A DNA stretch of 64,000 nucleotides, from NCBI GenBank assembly GCA_002027195.1, contig MWJO01000010.1, forward strand, positions 1 to 64,000, given 5' to 3'. The notes below the pieces were generated by a model that saw nothing but the letters and a program-made list of their open reading frames with translations, had not been told where the DNA came from and did no database searches. Below, in pieces: positions 37,713 to 46,301 of the stretch (position 1 is its first letter; every line of letters starts with the position of its first letter). A program made the translations under genes and the position numbers. The stretch is from Streptomyces sp. GKU 895 (GTDB lineage Bacteria; Actinomycetota; Actinomycetes; Streptomycetales; Streptomycetaceae).

Positions 37713-38336
37713 GTGCACATCGCCATCCTCACCTTCGAGGGCTACAACGAGCTCGACTCCCTGATCGCCCTCGGCGTGCTCAACCGCGTGAAGACCGACG
37801 ACTGGCGCGTCACCATCGCCACCCCGAGCCCCAGAGTGACGTCGATGAACGGCGTCACCATCGAACAGATGTCGACGCTGGAGGAGGCGTGCGCCGCCGA
37901 CGCCGTCATCGTCGGCAGCGGCATCGCCACCCGCGAGGTCGTCGAGGACGAGGCGATCATGAGCGTGCTGCGCGGCCTGGACCCGGAGCGTCAGCTCATC
38001 GCGGCCCAGTGCTCCGGCGCGCTCGTGCTGGCCAGGCTCGGCCTGCTCCACTCCGTCCCGGCCTGCACCGACCTCACCACCAAGCCCTGGGTCGTCGCCG
38101 CCGGCGTCGAGGTGCTCGATCAGCCCTTCTACGCCAAGGGCAACATCGCCACGGCCGGCGGCTGCCTCGCCTCGCCCTACCTCGCCGCCTGGGTCATCGC
38201 CCGCCTCCAAGGCCACGAGGCCGCGGAGAGCGCGCTGCACTACGTCGCCCCGGTCGGCGAGAAGGAGGAGTACGTCGAGCGCGCCCGGCGCACCATCACC
38301 CCGTACCTGCCCGCCCCCGCGACGGCGACAGCCTGA
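37713..38336 (+). CDS. DJ-1/PfpI-family protein
   Basis: The product has 207 residues from GTG 37713 with GGAAGG upstream. The class I amidotransferase-like fold is clear: HIAILTFEGYNELDSL at the N-terminus and IAAQCSGALVLARLGLL, where the Cys of AQCSG is the nucleophile elbow cysteine. Members include chaperone/glyoxalase-like proteins, isonitrile hydratases and cysteine-based regulators. It diverges from mocR with a 98-base gap and is the likely MocR target, but the substrate is unknown. Confidence 0.85.
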   Translation: MHIAILTFEGYNELDSLIALGVLNRVKTDDWRVTIATPSPRVTSMNGVTIEQMSTLEEACAADAVIVGSGIATREVVEDEAIMSVLRGLDPERQLIAAQCSGALVLARLGLLHSVPACTDLTTKPWVVAAGVEVLDQPFYAKGNIATAGGCLASPYLAAWVIARLQGHEAAESALHYVAPVGEKEEYVERARRTITPYLPAPATATA

Positions 38337-38465
38337 GACATCGGGTCGCGCGGGCCCCTCAACTGGCCTTCTCCACCGCGCCTTCCGTGAGGCGGAAGCC
38401 GTATTGCGCCCCCTCGGCGGCCTTCCCGACGATGACACCGTCACCGACAGACGGGAGCCGCAACG

Positions 38466-39538
38466 ATGCCGCACACCACCGCCTTCGCCCGCAACCAGTG
38501 GTACGTCGCCGCCTACAGCCATGAGGTGGGGCGCGAGGAACTGCTGGGCCGCACGATCCTCGGTGAACCGCTCGTCTTCTACCGCACGGAGGAGGAGGGC
38601 ACGCCCGTCGCGCTCGCCGACCGGTGTGTGCACCGCCGGTACCCGCTGCACGAGAAGCCCAGCCGGCTCGACGGCGACCGGCTCGTGTGCGGGTACCACG
38701 GGTTCACGTACGACACGAGCGGCACCTGTGTGTACGTGCCGGGGCAGAAGCGTGTTCCGCGCACGGCCCGCGTCGCGTCGTACCCGATCGTGGAGCAGGA
38801 CTCCCTGATCTGGGTGTGGATCGGCGACCCGGCGCTCGCCGACGCCGGCACCATCCCGCGGGCCCGGCACCTCGACTCCCCCGGCTGGGTCACCGTGCGC
38901 GGCATGGAGCCCATCGACGCCGACTACGGCCTGCTCGTCGACAACCTCCTCGACCTCTCCCACGAGACGTATCTGCACGGCGGCTACATCGGCACCCCGG
39001 AGGTCGCCGAGACGCCGATCACCACGGAGGTCGACGAGGGCGCGGGAATCGTCCGGGTCAGCCGGCACATGGACGACGCCGAGTGCCCGCCGTTCTATGC
39101 CAAGTCGACCGGGATAACGGGGCGGATCACCCGCTGGCAGGACATCGAGTACCACGCGCCCTGCCTTTATCTGCTGCACAGCCGGGTCGCGCCGGTCGTG
39201 TGGTGCCCGAGGCGGACGGCAGCGACCCGGGCGGCTTCCACACCGAGGTCACCTACGCCATCACGCCGTCCGAGGACGGCAAGGTGTACGACTTCTGGGC
39301 GGTCTCGCGGGACTGGGCGACGGACGACACCGAGGTCACGGAGTTCCTGCGGGGCAACAACCACACCGTCGTCATGCAGGACGTCGACGCCCTCAACCTG
39401 CTGCAGAAGACGCTCGGTTCGGAGCGTACGGGGTACCAGGAACTCAGCATCAACATCGACACCGGCGGCCTCGCCGCCCGCCGTATCCTCGCCCGGCTGG
39501 TCGAGGAGGGCGACAAGCCCGTGGAGAAGGTCCTGTGA
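38466..39538 (+). CDS. vanA: Vanillate O-demethylase oxygenase (Rieske), frameshifted
   Basis: ATG 38466 follows GGGAG. The Rieske centre is complete: CVHRRYPL and CGYHGF give the Cys-His pairs. The mononuclear iron site follows in DNLLDLSHETYLH. At about 39200 the frame breaks after LYLLHSRVAPV and resumes as VVPEADGSDPGGFHTEV, running to the stop at 39538; one base appears lost. With VanB it would remove the vanillate methyl as formaldehyde, yielding protocatechuate for the pca pathway. The exact methoxy-aromatic is inferred. Confidence 0.83.
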
Positions 39539-39705
39539 GCAACACCCCGACCGGCGAGATCTACCGCATCGACTGGCTGCCGGGTACGGACATCCTGCAC
39601 GGCACCTGTCACTGCGGCCGCGAGCACACCGCGCAGGACCCGATCGAGATGTGGGAGTGGATGCTGGCCCACCCGCAGGGGCACGAGGTGACAGCCGATG
39701 ACTGA
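39535..39705 (+). CDS. 56-residue ORF overlapping vanA and vanB
   Basis: GTG 39535 lies in the GTGA overlap with the vanA stop. The ORF ends at 39705, eight bases inside vanB. The peptide opens VSNTPTGEIYRIDWLPGTD and has a Cys-x-Cys pair (GTCHCGREHTA) followed by DPIEMWEWMLAHPQGH. The tight fit between two coupled genes and protein-like composition argue for a real gene. The Cys/His cluster could bind metal. I recognise no family; a role in assembly or electron transfer of the demethylase is speculation. Confidence 0.65.
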   Translation: MSNTPTGEIYRIDWLPGTDILHGTCHCGREHTAQDPIEMWEWMLAHPQGHEVTADD

Positions 39706-40636
39706 CGTGTACGAGACCGAACTCGTCGTCGAGCGACGGGAGTCGGCCGCCGACGGAGTGCTCGCCCTCACCTTGCGCCACCCGCTCGGCGAACCGCTCC
39801 CCGCCTGGGAACCCGGCGCCCATGTCGACGTCGTGCTCGGCCCTGGCCTGGAGCGCCAGTACTCCCTGTGCGGTGACCCGTCCGACCGCACCGGCTGGCG
39901 GATAGCCGTGCTGCGCGAGCCGGACGGACGGGGCGGATCGGCCCATGTGCACGAGCAGTTGAGGCAGGGCGACAAGGTCCGCGTACGCGGTCCGCGCAAC
40001 CACTTCGCCCTCAAGCCCGCCCCCCGCTACCGCTTCATCGCGGGCGGCATCGGCATCACCCCGATCCTGCCGATGCTGGCGGCGGCGGAAGCGGCGGGGG
40101 CGGAGTGGTCGCTGCTCTACGGCGGCCGGACGCGCCGGTCCATGGCGTTCACCGAGGAGTTGGGCCGTTACGGCGAGCGCGTCACCGTCGCTCCCCAGGA
40201 CGAGACCGGACTCCTCGACCTCGCCCCGGTGCTCGACGGCGTCCCCGAGGACACGCTCGTCTACTGCTGCGGGCCCGGGCCGCTCCTGGACGCGGTGCAG
40301 GCGCGCTGCCCGGCCGGGCTGCTGCACCTGGAGCGGTTCACGCCGAAGGAGCAGGAGGCCGGCGAGGACACGGAGTTCGAGGTCGAGCTGGCGCGCAGCG
40401 GCACGACGGTGACCGTGCCGGCGGACGTCTCCGTGCTCGACGCCGTGCGCGCCGCCGGTGTGGAGGTGCTGTTCTCCTGCACCGAGGGCACCTGCGGGAC
40501 GTGTGAGACCGACGTCCTGGACGGCACCCCGGACCACCGGGACTCGGTGCTCACGGAGGAGGAGCAGGCGGCCGGGGAGACGATGATGATCTGTGTGTCC
40601 CGGTGCCGGGGGCGGAGGCTCGTTCTCGACCTGTAG
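39698..40636 (+). CDS. vanB: Vanillate O-demethylase oxidoreductase
   Basis: The product has 312 residues. It has a flavin/NAD reductase module (RQYSLCGDPSDR for FMN, FIAGGIGITPILPML for NAD, CCGPGPLLDAV) followed by a C-terminal plant-type 2Fe-2S ferredoxin (FSCTEGTCGTCETDVLDG and a last Cys in MICVSRC). It transfers electrons from NADH to the VanA Rieske centre. It starts inside the small ORF that follows vanA. A putative GntR-type operator and a promoter for the next operon begin right after its stop. Confidence 0.92.
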   Translation: MTDVYETELVVERRESAADGVLALTLRHPLGEPLPAWEPGAHVDVVLGPGLERQYSLCGDPSDRTGWRIAVLREPDGRGGSAHVHEQLRQGDKVRVRGPRNHFALKPAPRYRFIAGGIGITPILPMLAAAEAAGAEWSLLYGGRTRRSMAFTEELGRYGERVTVAPQDETGLLDLAPVLDGVPEDTLVYCCGPGPLLDAVQARCPAGLLHLERFTPKEQEAGEDTEFEVELARSGTTVTVPADVSVLDAVRAAGVEVLFSCTEGTCGTCETDVLDGTPDHRDSVLTEEEQAAGETMMICVSRCRGRRLVLDL

Positions 40637-40639
40637 TTG

Positions 40640-40657
40640 ATTGTCAACAATATTGTC
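40640..40657. promoter_or_regulatory. ATTGT/ACAAT inverted repeats (GntR/FadR-like operator)
   Basis: ATTGTCAACAAT (40640-40651) pairs ATTGT with ACAAT, and the overlapping ACAATATTGT (40648-40657) is a perfect 10-bp palindrome. FCD-type GntR regulators bind short repeats of this kind. It lies just upstream of the -35 at 40669. No GntR gene is adjacent; the nearest is at 56 kb. Confidence 0.5.
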
Positions 40658-40668
40658 AGCCGGTGCCA

Positions 40669-40697
40669 TTGACCGCGGCGGCCGCAGACTCTACTTT
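40669..40697 (+). promoter_or_regulatory. Promoter of NMT1-type ABC operon
   Basis: TTGACC (40669-40674) and TACTTT (40692-40697) are 17 bases apart, 69 bases before ATG 40766. An inverted repeat TGTGCG/CGCACA at 40713-40729 lies just downstream of the predicted start site and could be a second operator. Confidence 0.6.
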
Positions 40698-40765
40698 CGC
40701 GCAGTGCACTACTGTGCGCCCTGCGCACAACCTGTCGGAACAATGAAGTCTGCACAGGAGGAGCC

Positions 40766-41734
40766 ATGCGTCGTCTGCTCGCCGCGGTCGCGGTCGGAGC
40801 ATTCCTGGTCACCGTGACGGCCTGTGGCTCGTCCGACGGATCGGGATCGTCGGACAGTTCGTCATCCGCCGGCACCACGAAGGTGAAGGTCGGGGTCATT
40901 CCGATCGTCGATGTCGCCCCGCTCTATCTGGGCCAGAAGAAGGGCTTCTTCAAGAAGCAGGGCCTGGAGCTGGAGATGACCCTCGCGCAGGGCGGCGCGG
41001 CGATCGTGCCCGGCGTGGCCAGCGGCCAGTTCCAGTTCGGCTTCTCCAACTCGACCTCGCTGATGGTCGCCCAGTCCAACAACGTGCCGGTGAAGGTCGT
41101 CACCAACGGCATCGCCTCGACGGGCGTGCAGGGCAAGGACTTCGGCGCGCTCGTCGTCAAGGGCGACAGCCCGCTGAAGTCGGCGGACCAGCTGGAGGGC
41201 AAGAAGGTCGCGATCAACACCCTGAAGAACATCAACGAGACGGCCGTGCGCGAGTCGGTGCGCAAGGCGGGCGGCGACCCGGACAAGGTCAAGTTCGTCG
41301 AGCTCGCCTTCGACCAGATGCCGGCCGCGCTCGACGGCGGGCAGATCGACGCGGCGATGGTCGTCGAGCCGGCGCTGGCCACCGTGAAGAGCCAGGGCGG
41401 CCGGGAGATCGCCTCACCGCTGGTCGACGTCGCCCCGAACCTCACCGTGGCGATGTACTTCACCTCCACGTCGTACGCGTCCCAACACCCGGACGTCGTC
41501 AAGAAGTTCAAGGCGGCCGCCGCCGAGTCCCTCGCCTATGCCGACGCCCACCCGGACGAGGCCCGGGCGATCGTGACGACGTACACGAAGATCCCGGCGG
41601 CCGTGCTGGCGAAGGTGACGCTGCCCGCCTGGCCCGCCGAACCGGACCGCGCCTCGCTCGACGCGCTGGAGAAGCTCGGCCAGGACGACGGTCTGTTCAA
41701 GACCGCCCCCGACCTGGACAAGCTGCTGCCGTGA
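40766..41734 (+). CDS. ABC transporter substrate-binding lipoprotein (NMT1/SsuA-like)
   Basis: The product has 322 residues with AGGAGGAGCC before ATG 40766. The lipobox VTAC follows a hydrophobic leader. The mature protein has the NMT1/THI5-like fold of taurine, sulfonate, nitrate and aromatic binders (VGVIPIVDVAPLYLGQKKGFF, GFSNSTSLMVAQ, DAAMVVEPALATV). It is the first gene of a four-gene importer. The position next to vanAB suggests methoxy-aromatic acids as ligands, but the family also binds sulfonates and thiamine precursors. Confidence 0.87.
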   Translation: MRRLLAAVAVGAFLVTVTACGSSDGSGSSDSSSSAGTTKVKVGVIPIVDVAPLYLGQKKGFFKKQGLELEMTLAQGGAAIVPGVASGQFQFGFSNSTSLMVAQSNNVPVKVVTNGIASTGVQGKDFGALVVKGDSPLKSADQLEGKKVAINTLKNINETAVRESVRKAGGDPDKVKFVELAFDQMPAALDGGQIDAAMVVEPALATVKSQGGREIASPLVDVAPNLTVAMYFTSTSYASQHPDVVKKFKAAAAESLAYADAHPDEARAIVTTYTKIPAAVLAKVTLPAWPAEPDRASLDALEKLGQDDGLFKTAPDLDKLLP

Positions 41735-42504
41735 AGGGACTGAACCTCGCTCTCGGTGCGGCCGGGCTCGCGGTCTTCCTCGCGCTGGGCGAGGCGGTGC
41801 CGCGGCTCGGCCTGGTCAAGGAGGAGTACTTCCCGCCCACCGGCCGGATCGCCGGCGCGCTGGCCGACGAACTCTCCGACGACACCTTCTGGACCGCCCT
41901 CGGCGACACCCTCACCGGCTGGGGCCTGGGCCTGCTCATCGCCTCGACCGCCGGCATCGTGGCAGGCGTCGTCATCTCGGTGGTCCCCTACCTGCGGGAC
42001 GCCACCGCCTCCACCATCGAGTTCCTGCGCCCCATCCCCTCGGTCGCGCTGATCCCGCTCGCGGTCCTGCTCTACGGCACCGAACTGAGGTCGGTGCTCC
42101 TCCTCGTCGTGTACGCCTCCTTCTGGCAGGTGCTGATCCAGGTCCTGTACGGCGTCCAGGACGTCGACCCGGTCGCCGAGGAGACGGCACGGTCGTACGG
42201 TCTCGGCACCTGGGCCCGGGTCCGCCATGTGCTGTGGCCGACCGCGCTGCCGTACGTGATGACCGGGGTACGGCTCGCGGCGGCCGTCGCGCTGATCCTC
42301 GCCGTGACCGCCGAACTCGTCATCGGCGCACCGGGGTTGGGGCAGCGGATCGCGGTCGCGCAGAACTCCCAGGCGGTACCCGAGATGTACGCTCTCGTCG
42401 TGGTCACCGGCCTGCTGGGCCTGCTCATCAACGTGGGTGCCCGCACGGTGGAGCGGCGGGCGCTGGCCTGGCACCAGTCGGTGCGCGGGGAGGTGGCGGT
42501 GTGA
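41731..42504 (+). CDS. ABC transporter permease (TauC/SsuC type) 1
   Basis: The product has 257 residues from GTG 41731, overlapping the binding-protein stop. It has five to six transmembrane helices and the inner-membrane EAA loop (VDPVAEETARSYGLGTWARVRHVLWPTALPYVMTG). This is one of two different permeases in the operon, pointing to a heterodimeric channel, whereas Tau/Ssu systems normally use one permease as a homodimer. Confidence 0.88.
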   Translation: MKGLNLALGAAGLAVFLALGEAVPRLGLVKEEYFPPTGRIAGALADELSDDTFWTALGDTLTGWGLGLLIASTAGIVAGVVISVVPYLRDATASTIEFLRPIPSVALIPLAVLLYGTELRSVLLLVVYASFWQVLIQVLYGVQDVDPVAEETARSYGLGTWARVRHVLWPTALPYVMTGVRLAAAVALILAVTAELVIGAPGLGQRIAVAQNSQAVPEMYALVVVTGLLGLLINVGARTVERRALAWHQSVRGEVAV

Positions 42505-43280
42505 GGCGCGTCCTGCTGCGGGTCTTCTTCGTGCTCGCCCTGCCCGTACTCCTGGTCGGCGTCTGGTGGCTGGCCTCGGACGGCAGCACCAACGTGTTCT
42601 GGCCGCCGCTGCGGACCATCCTGAAGACCTTCCCGGACGTCTGGACGGCCGACCGCCTCCAGGACGACGTCCTGCCCAGCCTGCTGCGCCTGACGGCCGG
42701 TTACGCCTGCGCCGCCGTCGCGGGTGTCGCGCTCGGCACGGTCATCGGCTCGTATCGCAAGGTGCGGGCGTTCTGCGAACCGGTGCTGGAGTTCCTGCGG
42801 GCGGTGCCGCCTCCCGTCCTGGTGCCGGTCATCATGCTGTTCGCGGGCATCGGCGACACCATGAAGATCGCCGTGATCGCCAGCGGCTGCGTCTGGCCGG
42901 TCCTCCTCAACACCGTGGAGGGCGTACGGGCGGTGGACCCGGTGATGGCGGAGACGGCGAAGTCGTACGGCATCTCCGGCGTCGCCCGTCTCAAGGACGT
43001 GGTGCTGCGCTCGGCGAGCCCGCAGATCTTCGCGGGGCTCCGGCAGGCGCTGTCGATCGGCATCATCCTCATGGTCATCAGCGAGATGTTCGCCGCCAGC
43101 AACGGCATCGGCTTCACGGTCGTGCAGTTCCAGCGCAGTTTCGCGATCCCCGACATGTGGACCGGCATCCTGGTCCTCGGTCTGCTCGGCTTCCTCCTCT
43201 CCATGGTCTTCCAGGTGGTCGAGCGGCGGGTGCTCGGCTGGTACCACGGTCTGCGGGCCTCGGCCCGGCGGTCGCCGTGA
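42501..43280 (+). CDS. ABC transporter permease (TauC/SsuC type) 2
   Basis: The product has 259 residues from GTG 42501, overlapping the previous stop by four bases. It has about six helices and the EAA loop (VDPVMAETAKSYGISGVARLKDVVLRSASPQIFAG). It resembles its upstream neighbour in family but not closely in sequence, so the pair is probably an old duplication that now forms two halves of one channel. It is coupled to the ATPase gene. Confidence 0.88.
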   Translation: MRRVLLRVFFVLALPVLLVGVWWLASDGSTNVFWPPLRTILKTFPDVWTADRLQDDVLPSLLRLTAGYACAAVAGVALGTVIGSYRKVRAFCEPVLEFLRAVPPPVLVPVIMLFAGIGDTMKIAVIASGCVWPVLLNTVEGVRAVDPVMAETAKSYGISGVARLKDVVLRSASPQIFAGLRQALSIGIILMVISEMFAASNGIGFTVVQFQRSFAIPDMWTGILVLGLLGFLLSMVFQVVERRVLGWYHGLRASARRSP

Positions 43281-44113
43281 CCCTCACGAAAGGGCGGTCC
43301 ATGCACGCACTGGTCGTATCCGGCCTGCAGAAGGTCTACGAGGGGTCAGGGCGCCGGGTGGAGGCGGTCCGCGATCTCACCTTCACCGTCGAGGCGGGCG
43401 AACTCGTCTGTCTCGTCGGCCCGTCGGGCTGCGGCAAGACGACCCTGCTGAAGTGCATGGGCGGCCTGCTCACCCCGACCGGCGGCGAAGTGCGCCTCGC
43501 CGGGGAGAGGGTGAGCGGGCCGCCGCCCGGGATGGCGTTCGTCTTCCAGGAGTACGGACGCAGCCTGTTCCCATGGATGCGGGTCGGCGAGAACGTCGAA
43601 CTCCCGCTGAAGCAGAAGGGCTTGAGCAAGGCGCGGCGCCGGGAGCTGGTCTCCGACGCACTGGAGTCGGTCGGGCTCGCGGACGCCGCCGGGGCGTATC
43701 CCTGGCAGCTCTCGGGCGGCATGCAGCAGCGGGTCGCGATCGCCCGGGCACTGGCCTACGAGCCCCAGGTGCTGCTGATGGACGAGCCGTTCGCGGCCGT
43801 GGACGCCCAGACCCGGGCCGATCTGGAGGATCTCGTACGGGGGCTGTGGCGGGAGCGCGGGATCACGATCCTGTTCGTCACCCATGACATCGACGAGGCC
43901 GTGTATCTGGGCCAGCGGGTGATCGTGCTCTCCGCCTCCCCCACCGTCGTGCAGGAGCAGCTCAAGGTCGATCTGCCGGACGAGCGCGACCAGTTGCACA
44001 CCCGGGTGGCCCCGCGCTTCGCCGAGCTGCGGACCCATGTGTACGAGCAGATCCAGTCGGCGAAGCGCGGGGCGCCGTCCCTCGCTAAGACAGATACGCC
44101 TCCACCTCACTGA
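43277..44113 (+). CDS. ABC transporter ATP-binding protein (TauB/SsuB type)
   Basis: The product has 278 residues from GTG 43277 in the GTGA overlap. ATG 43301, with AAAGGG upstream, is an alternative start. Walker A is GPSGCGKTT, the signature is LSGGMQQRVAIARAL, Walker B is LLMDEPFAAVD, and the switch His is in THD. It powers the two-permease importer. The stop overlaps the convergent GH87-like gene by 29 bases. Confidence 0.92.
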   Translation: MTLTKGRSMHALVVSGLQKVYEGSGRRVEAVRDLTFTVEAGELVCLVGPSGCGKTTLLKCMGGLLTPTGGEVRLAGERVSGPPPGMAFVFQEYGRSLFPWMRVGENVELPLKQKGLSKARRRELVSDALESVGLADAAGAYPWQLSGGMQQRVAIARALAYEPQVLLMDEPFAAVDAQTRADLEDLVRGLWRERGITILFVTHDIDEAVYLGQRVIVLSASPTVVQEQLKVDLPDERDQLHTRVAPRFAELRTHVYEQIQSAKRGAPSLAKTDTPPPH

Positions 44114-46244
44114 ACTGGCCTGCGGGCCAGCCGGTGTTGGCGCTCACCGACAGGCGCAGGTAGCGGAGATTCGTGCCGCTCGGCAGGGTGACCGTGGCCG
44201 TGTTGCCGGTGGCCGGGTCGAAGCGGTAGCCGGTCGCGCCGACGACCGTGGCGTAAGCGGAGCCGTCGGTGCTGCCCAGCACGGTGACGGTCTGCGTGCG
44301 CGCGCCCCAGGCCGCGGACGGGGGCAGCTTCAGCACCAGCCGCCGGACCGCCTCCGTCGATCCGAGGTCGACGGTCCAGGACTGCGGGAAGGCGTTGTTG
44401 GTGGACTCCCAGTAGCTGTTCGCGTCGCCGTCGACGGCCTTGCCGGGCGTGTAGACGTCCTGGGAGCCGGTCGCGGTGGCCGGGCGTCCCTTGGCGAGGT
44501 TGCGGGTCGGGTCCGGGGCCGGGTTGCCCTGCCCGGGCTGCGGCCAGGTCGAGCAGTCGGACCAGGTGCTGCTCCAGCCGGAGTTGCCGCCGCCGTCGGT
44601 GAGCGTGAAGGTGCCGGAACTCGCCGGGTAGGGGCAGTTGTAGACGCCGGCCGAGCCGACCTGGGTCGCCATGACGTTGCGGAAGGTCGCGGCGCCCTGG
44701 GCCTCCGCCTGGACGACGACCGTACCCGTGTTGCGTACGGTCGCGCCGTCGACGGTGACGTTGCGGACCGGGTATCCCTGTCCACCGCCGGACACGAACT
44801 CGAAGGCGCTGTAGGGGCTGTCGGTGATGGTGGTGTTGGTGATGTTGACGGTGGCGTTGATGGCACTGTCGTAGGAGTCGACGCGCAGGGCGCCCATCGG
44901 GTGGTTCCAGTTGGGGTTCATCGCGCCCGCGCGGACGAGGGTGTTGCCGTCGACCGTGATCGTGCCCGCGAGGGGTGAGAACGCGTCGAGGAACTTCTGG
45001 TTGGAGATCGCGATGCCGCTGCCGAGGGCGTTGGTGTCGGAGACCAGGTTGTTCTTCACGGCGATGTCGGTGCCGCCGTAGATCGCGATGCCGTTGGCCA
45101 GGTTCGGCTGGCTGATGGTGTTGTTCTCGAAGCTGCTGTTGGTGTCCGGCGCGTACAGCGACCACATGGCGAGGGAGTCGTCGCCCTGGTTGCGCAGGAA
45201 GTTGTTGCGGACGCGGACACCCCGGGCGTTGCCGTTGAGGTTGAGACCGTCGGCGGTGGTGTCGAGGATGCGGTTGTTCTCGACGACGAGGTTGTCGTTG
45301 TTGCCCATCAGCCAGAGGCCGACCTTGAGGTGCTGGAGCCACATCCCGGAGACCGAACTACCGGGTCCCAGCGCGCCGTTGACGAAGTTGTCCGGGTTGG
45401 AGTCGACGCGTTCGGTGACCTCTCCGATGACCGCGAAGTCCTTGATGTGGACGCCGCCGGACGAGCTGGACTGGTCGATGAAGCGGGAGGTGTGCACGAC
45501 GGTGTGCCAGCTTCCGGCCCCTTGCAGGGTCACGTTCTGCACCCCGCTCAGCGAGGACGTCAGCTTGTAGTCGCCGGGCGGGATCCACACCACTCCCCCT
45601 TGCGCGGCGGAGATGGCGTCCCGGAAGGCCTGCGTGGAGTCGCCGTTGCCGCTGGGGTCGGCGCCCTTGGAGGTGACGGAGACGGACCCCGCGGGCTGCG
45701 TGGCAGCGGTGGCGACCTGCTCGAAGTCGGCGACGTCCACGGTGACCTGGGTGCCCGTGGCCTGGAAGGCGACCTTGTCCCCCGCCTGGAGGTTCTGGCC
45801 GAGCAACAGGCGGGCGTTGTCGAAGAAGTGGTGCTGCTTGGCGCCGGGGATCCAACTCGTGTCGATGTACGAGTACTTGGAGGTGACGGCCAGCGTCCTG
45901 GCGAGCTTGGTGCCGTTCACGTAGACGTCGAGCGAGCCGGACTGACCGTCGGGGACGCTGTAGGCGACGTTCACGGCGTTGGCCGCGCGCGGCACGGTGA
46001 ACTCGACGCGCTGGCCGGAGGTCAGCCGTACCGCCTGCCGCCCGGACGCCTCGGAGGCGAGGGTGCCCTGCGTGTAGTCGGGGCCGATCTTCGCGCCGGT
46101 GGTCGTCGCGGACTCGGCCTCGACCGAGGTGAAGGGGAGGGTGGCGCCCGAGGCCGCGTGGGCGGTGGGGGTGACGGCGGTGAGGAGGCCGGCGGAGAGG
46201 GCCGTGATCGTCAGTACTGACATGCTCCTGACAGTTCTCTGCAT
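44085..46244 (-). CDS. Secreted beta-helix glycanase, GH87-like (mutanase/mycodextranase type), with CBMs
   Basis: The product has 719 residues from ATG 46244 with AAGGGA upstream. It has a Sec signal ending THAAS, an N-terminal CBM35/6-like beta-sandwich (FTSVEAESATTTGAKIGPDY, residues ~35-175), a right-handed beta-helix (ADPSGNGDSTQAFRDAI, VVWIPPGDYKL, ILDTTADGLNLNG, NQGDDSLAMWS, residues ~185-560), and a C-terminal F5/8-type CBM32 (YTPGKAVDGDANSYWES). The helix with its paired Asp motifs matches GH87 alpha-1,3-glucanases and mycodextranases as I recall them. It should cut fungal or bacterial alpha-glucan outside the cell, feeding the next genes. Confidence 0.8.
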   Translation of the reverse strand: MQRTVRSMSVLTITALSAGLLTAVTPTAHAASGATLPFTSVEAESATTTGAKIGPDYTQGTLASEASGRQAVRLTSGQRVEFTVPRAANAVNVAYSVPDGQSGSLDVYVNGTKLARTLAVTSKYSYIDTSWIPGAKQHHFFDNARLLLGQNLQAGDKVAFQATGTQVTVDVADFEQVATAATQPAGSVSVTSKGADPSGNGDSTQAFRDAISAAQGGVVWIPPGDYKLTSSLSGVQNVTLQGAGSWHTVVHTSRFIDQSSSSGGVHIKDFAVIGEVTERVDSNPDNFVNGALGPGSSVSGMWLQHLKVGLWLMGNNDNLVVENNRILDTTADGLNLNGNARGVRVRNNFLRNQGDDSLAMWSLYAPDTNSSFENNTISQPNLANGIAIYGGTDIAVKNNLVSDTNALGSGIAISNQKFLDAFSPLAGTITVDGNTLVRAGAMNPNWNHPMGALRVDSYDSAINATVNITNTTITDSPYSAFEFVSGGGQGYPVRNVTVDGATVRNTGTVVVQAEAQGAATFRNVMATQVGSAGVYNCPYPASSGTFTLTDGGGNSGWSSTWSDCSTWPQPGQGNPAPDPTRNLAKGRPATATGSQDVYTPGKAVDGDANSYWESTNNAFPQSWTVDLGSTEAVRRLVLKLPPSAAWGARTQTVTVLGSTDGSAYATVVGATGYRFDPATGNTATVTLPSGTNLRYLRLSVSANTGWPAGQFSEVEAYLS

Positions 46245-46301
46245 GTGCTGATCCCTTCTCGGTGGGGGTGCGGGTTCAGGCTTGTTCGACGGCGGAGGCG
46301 T

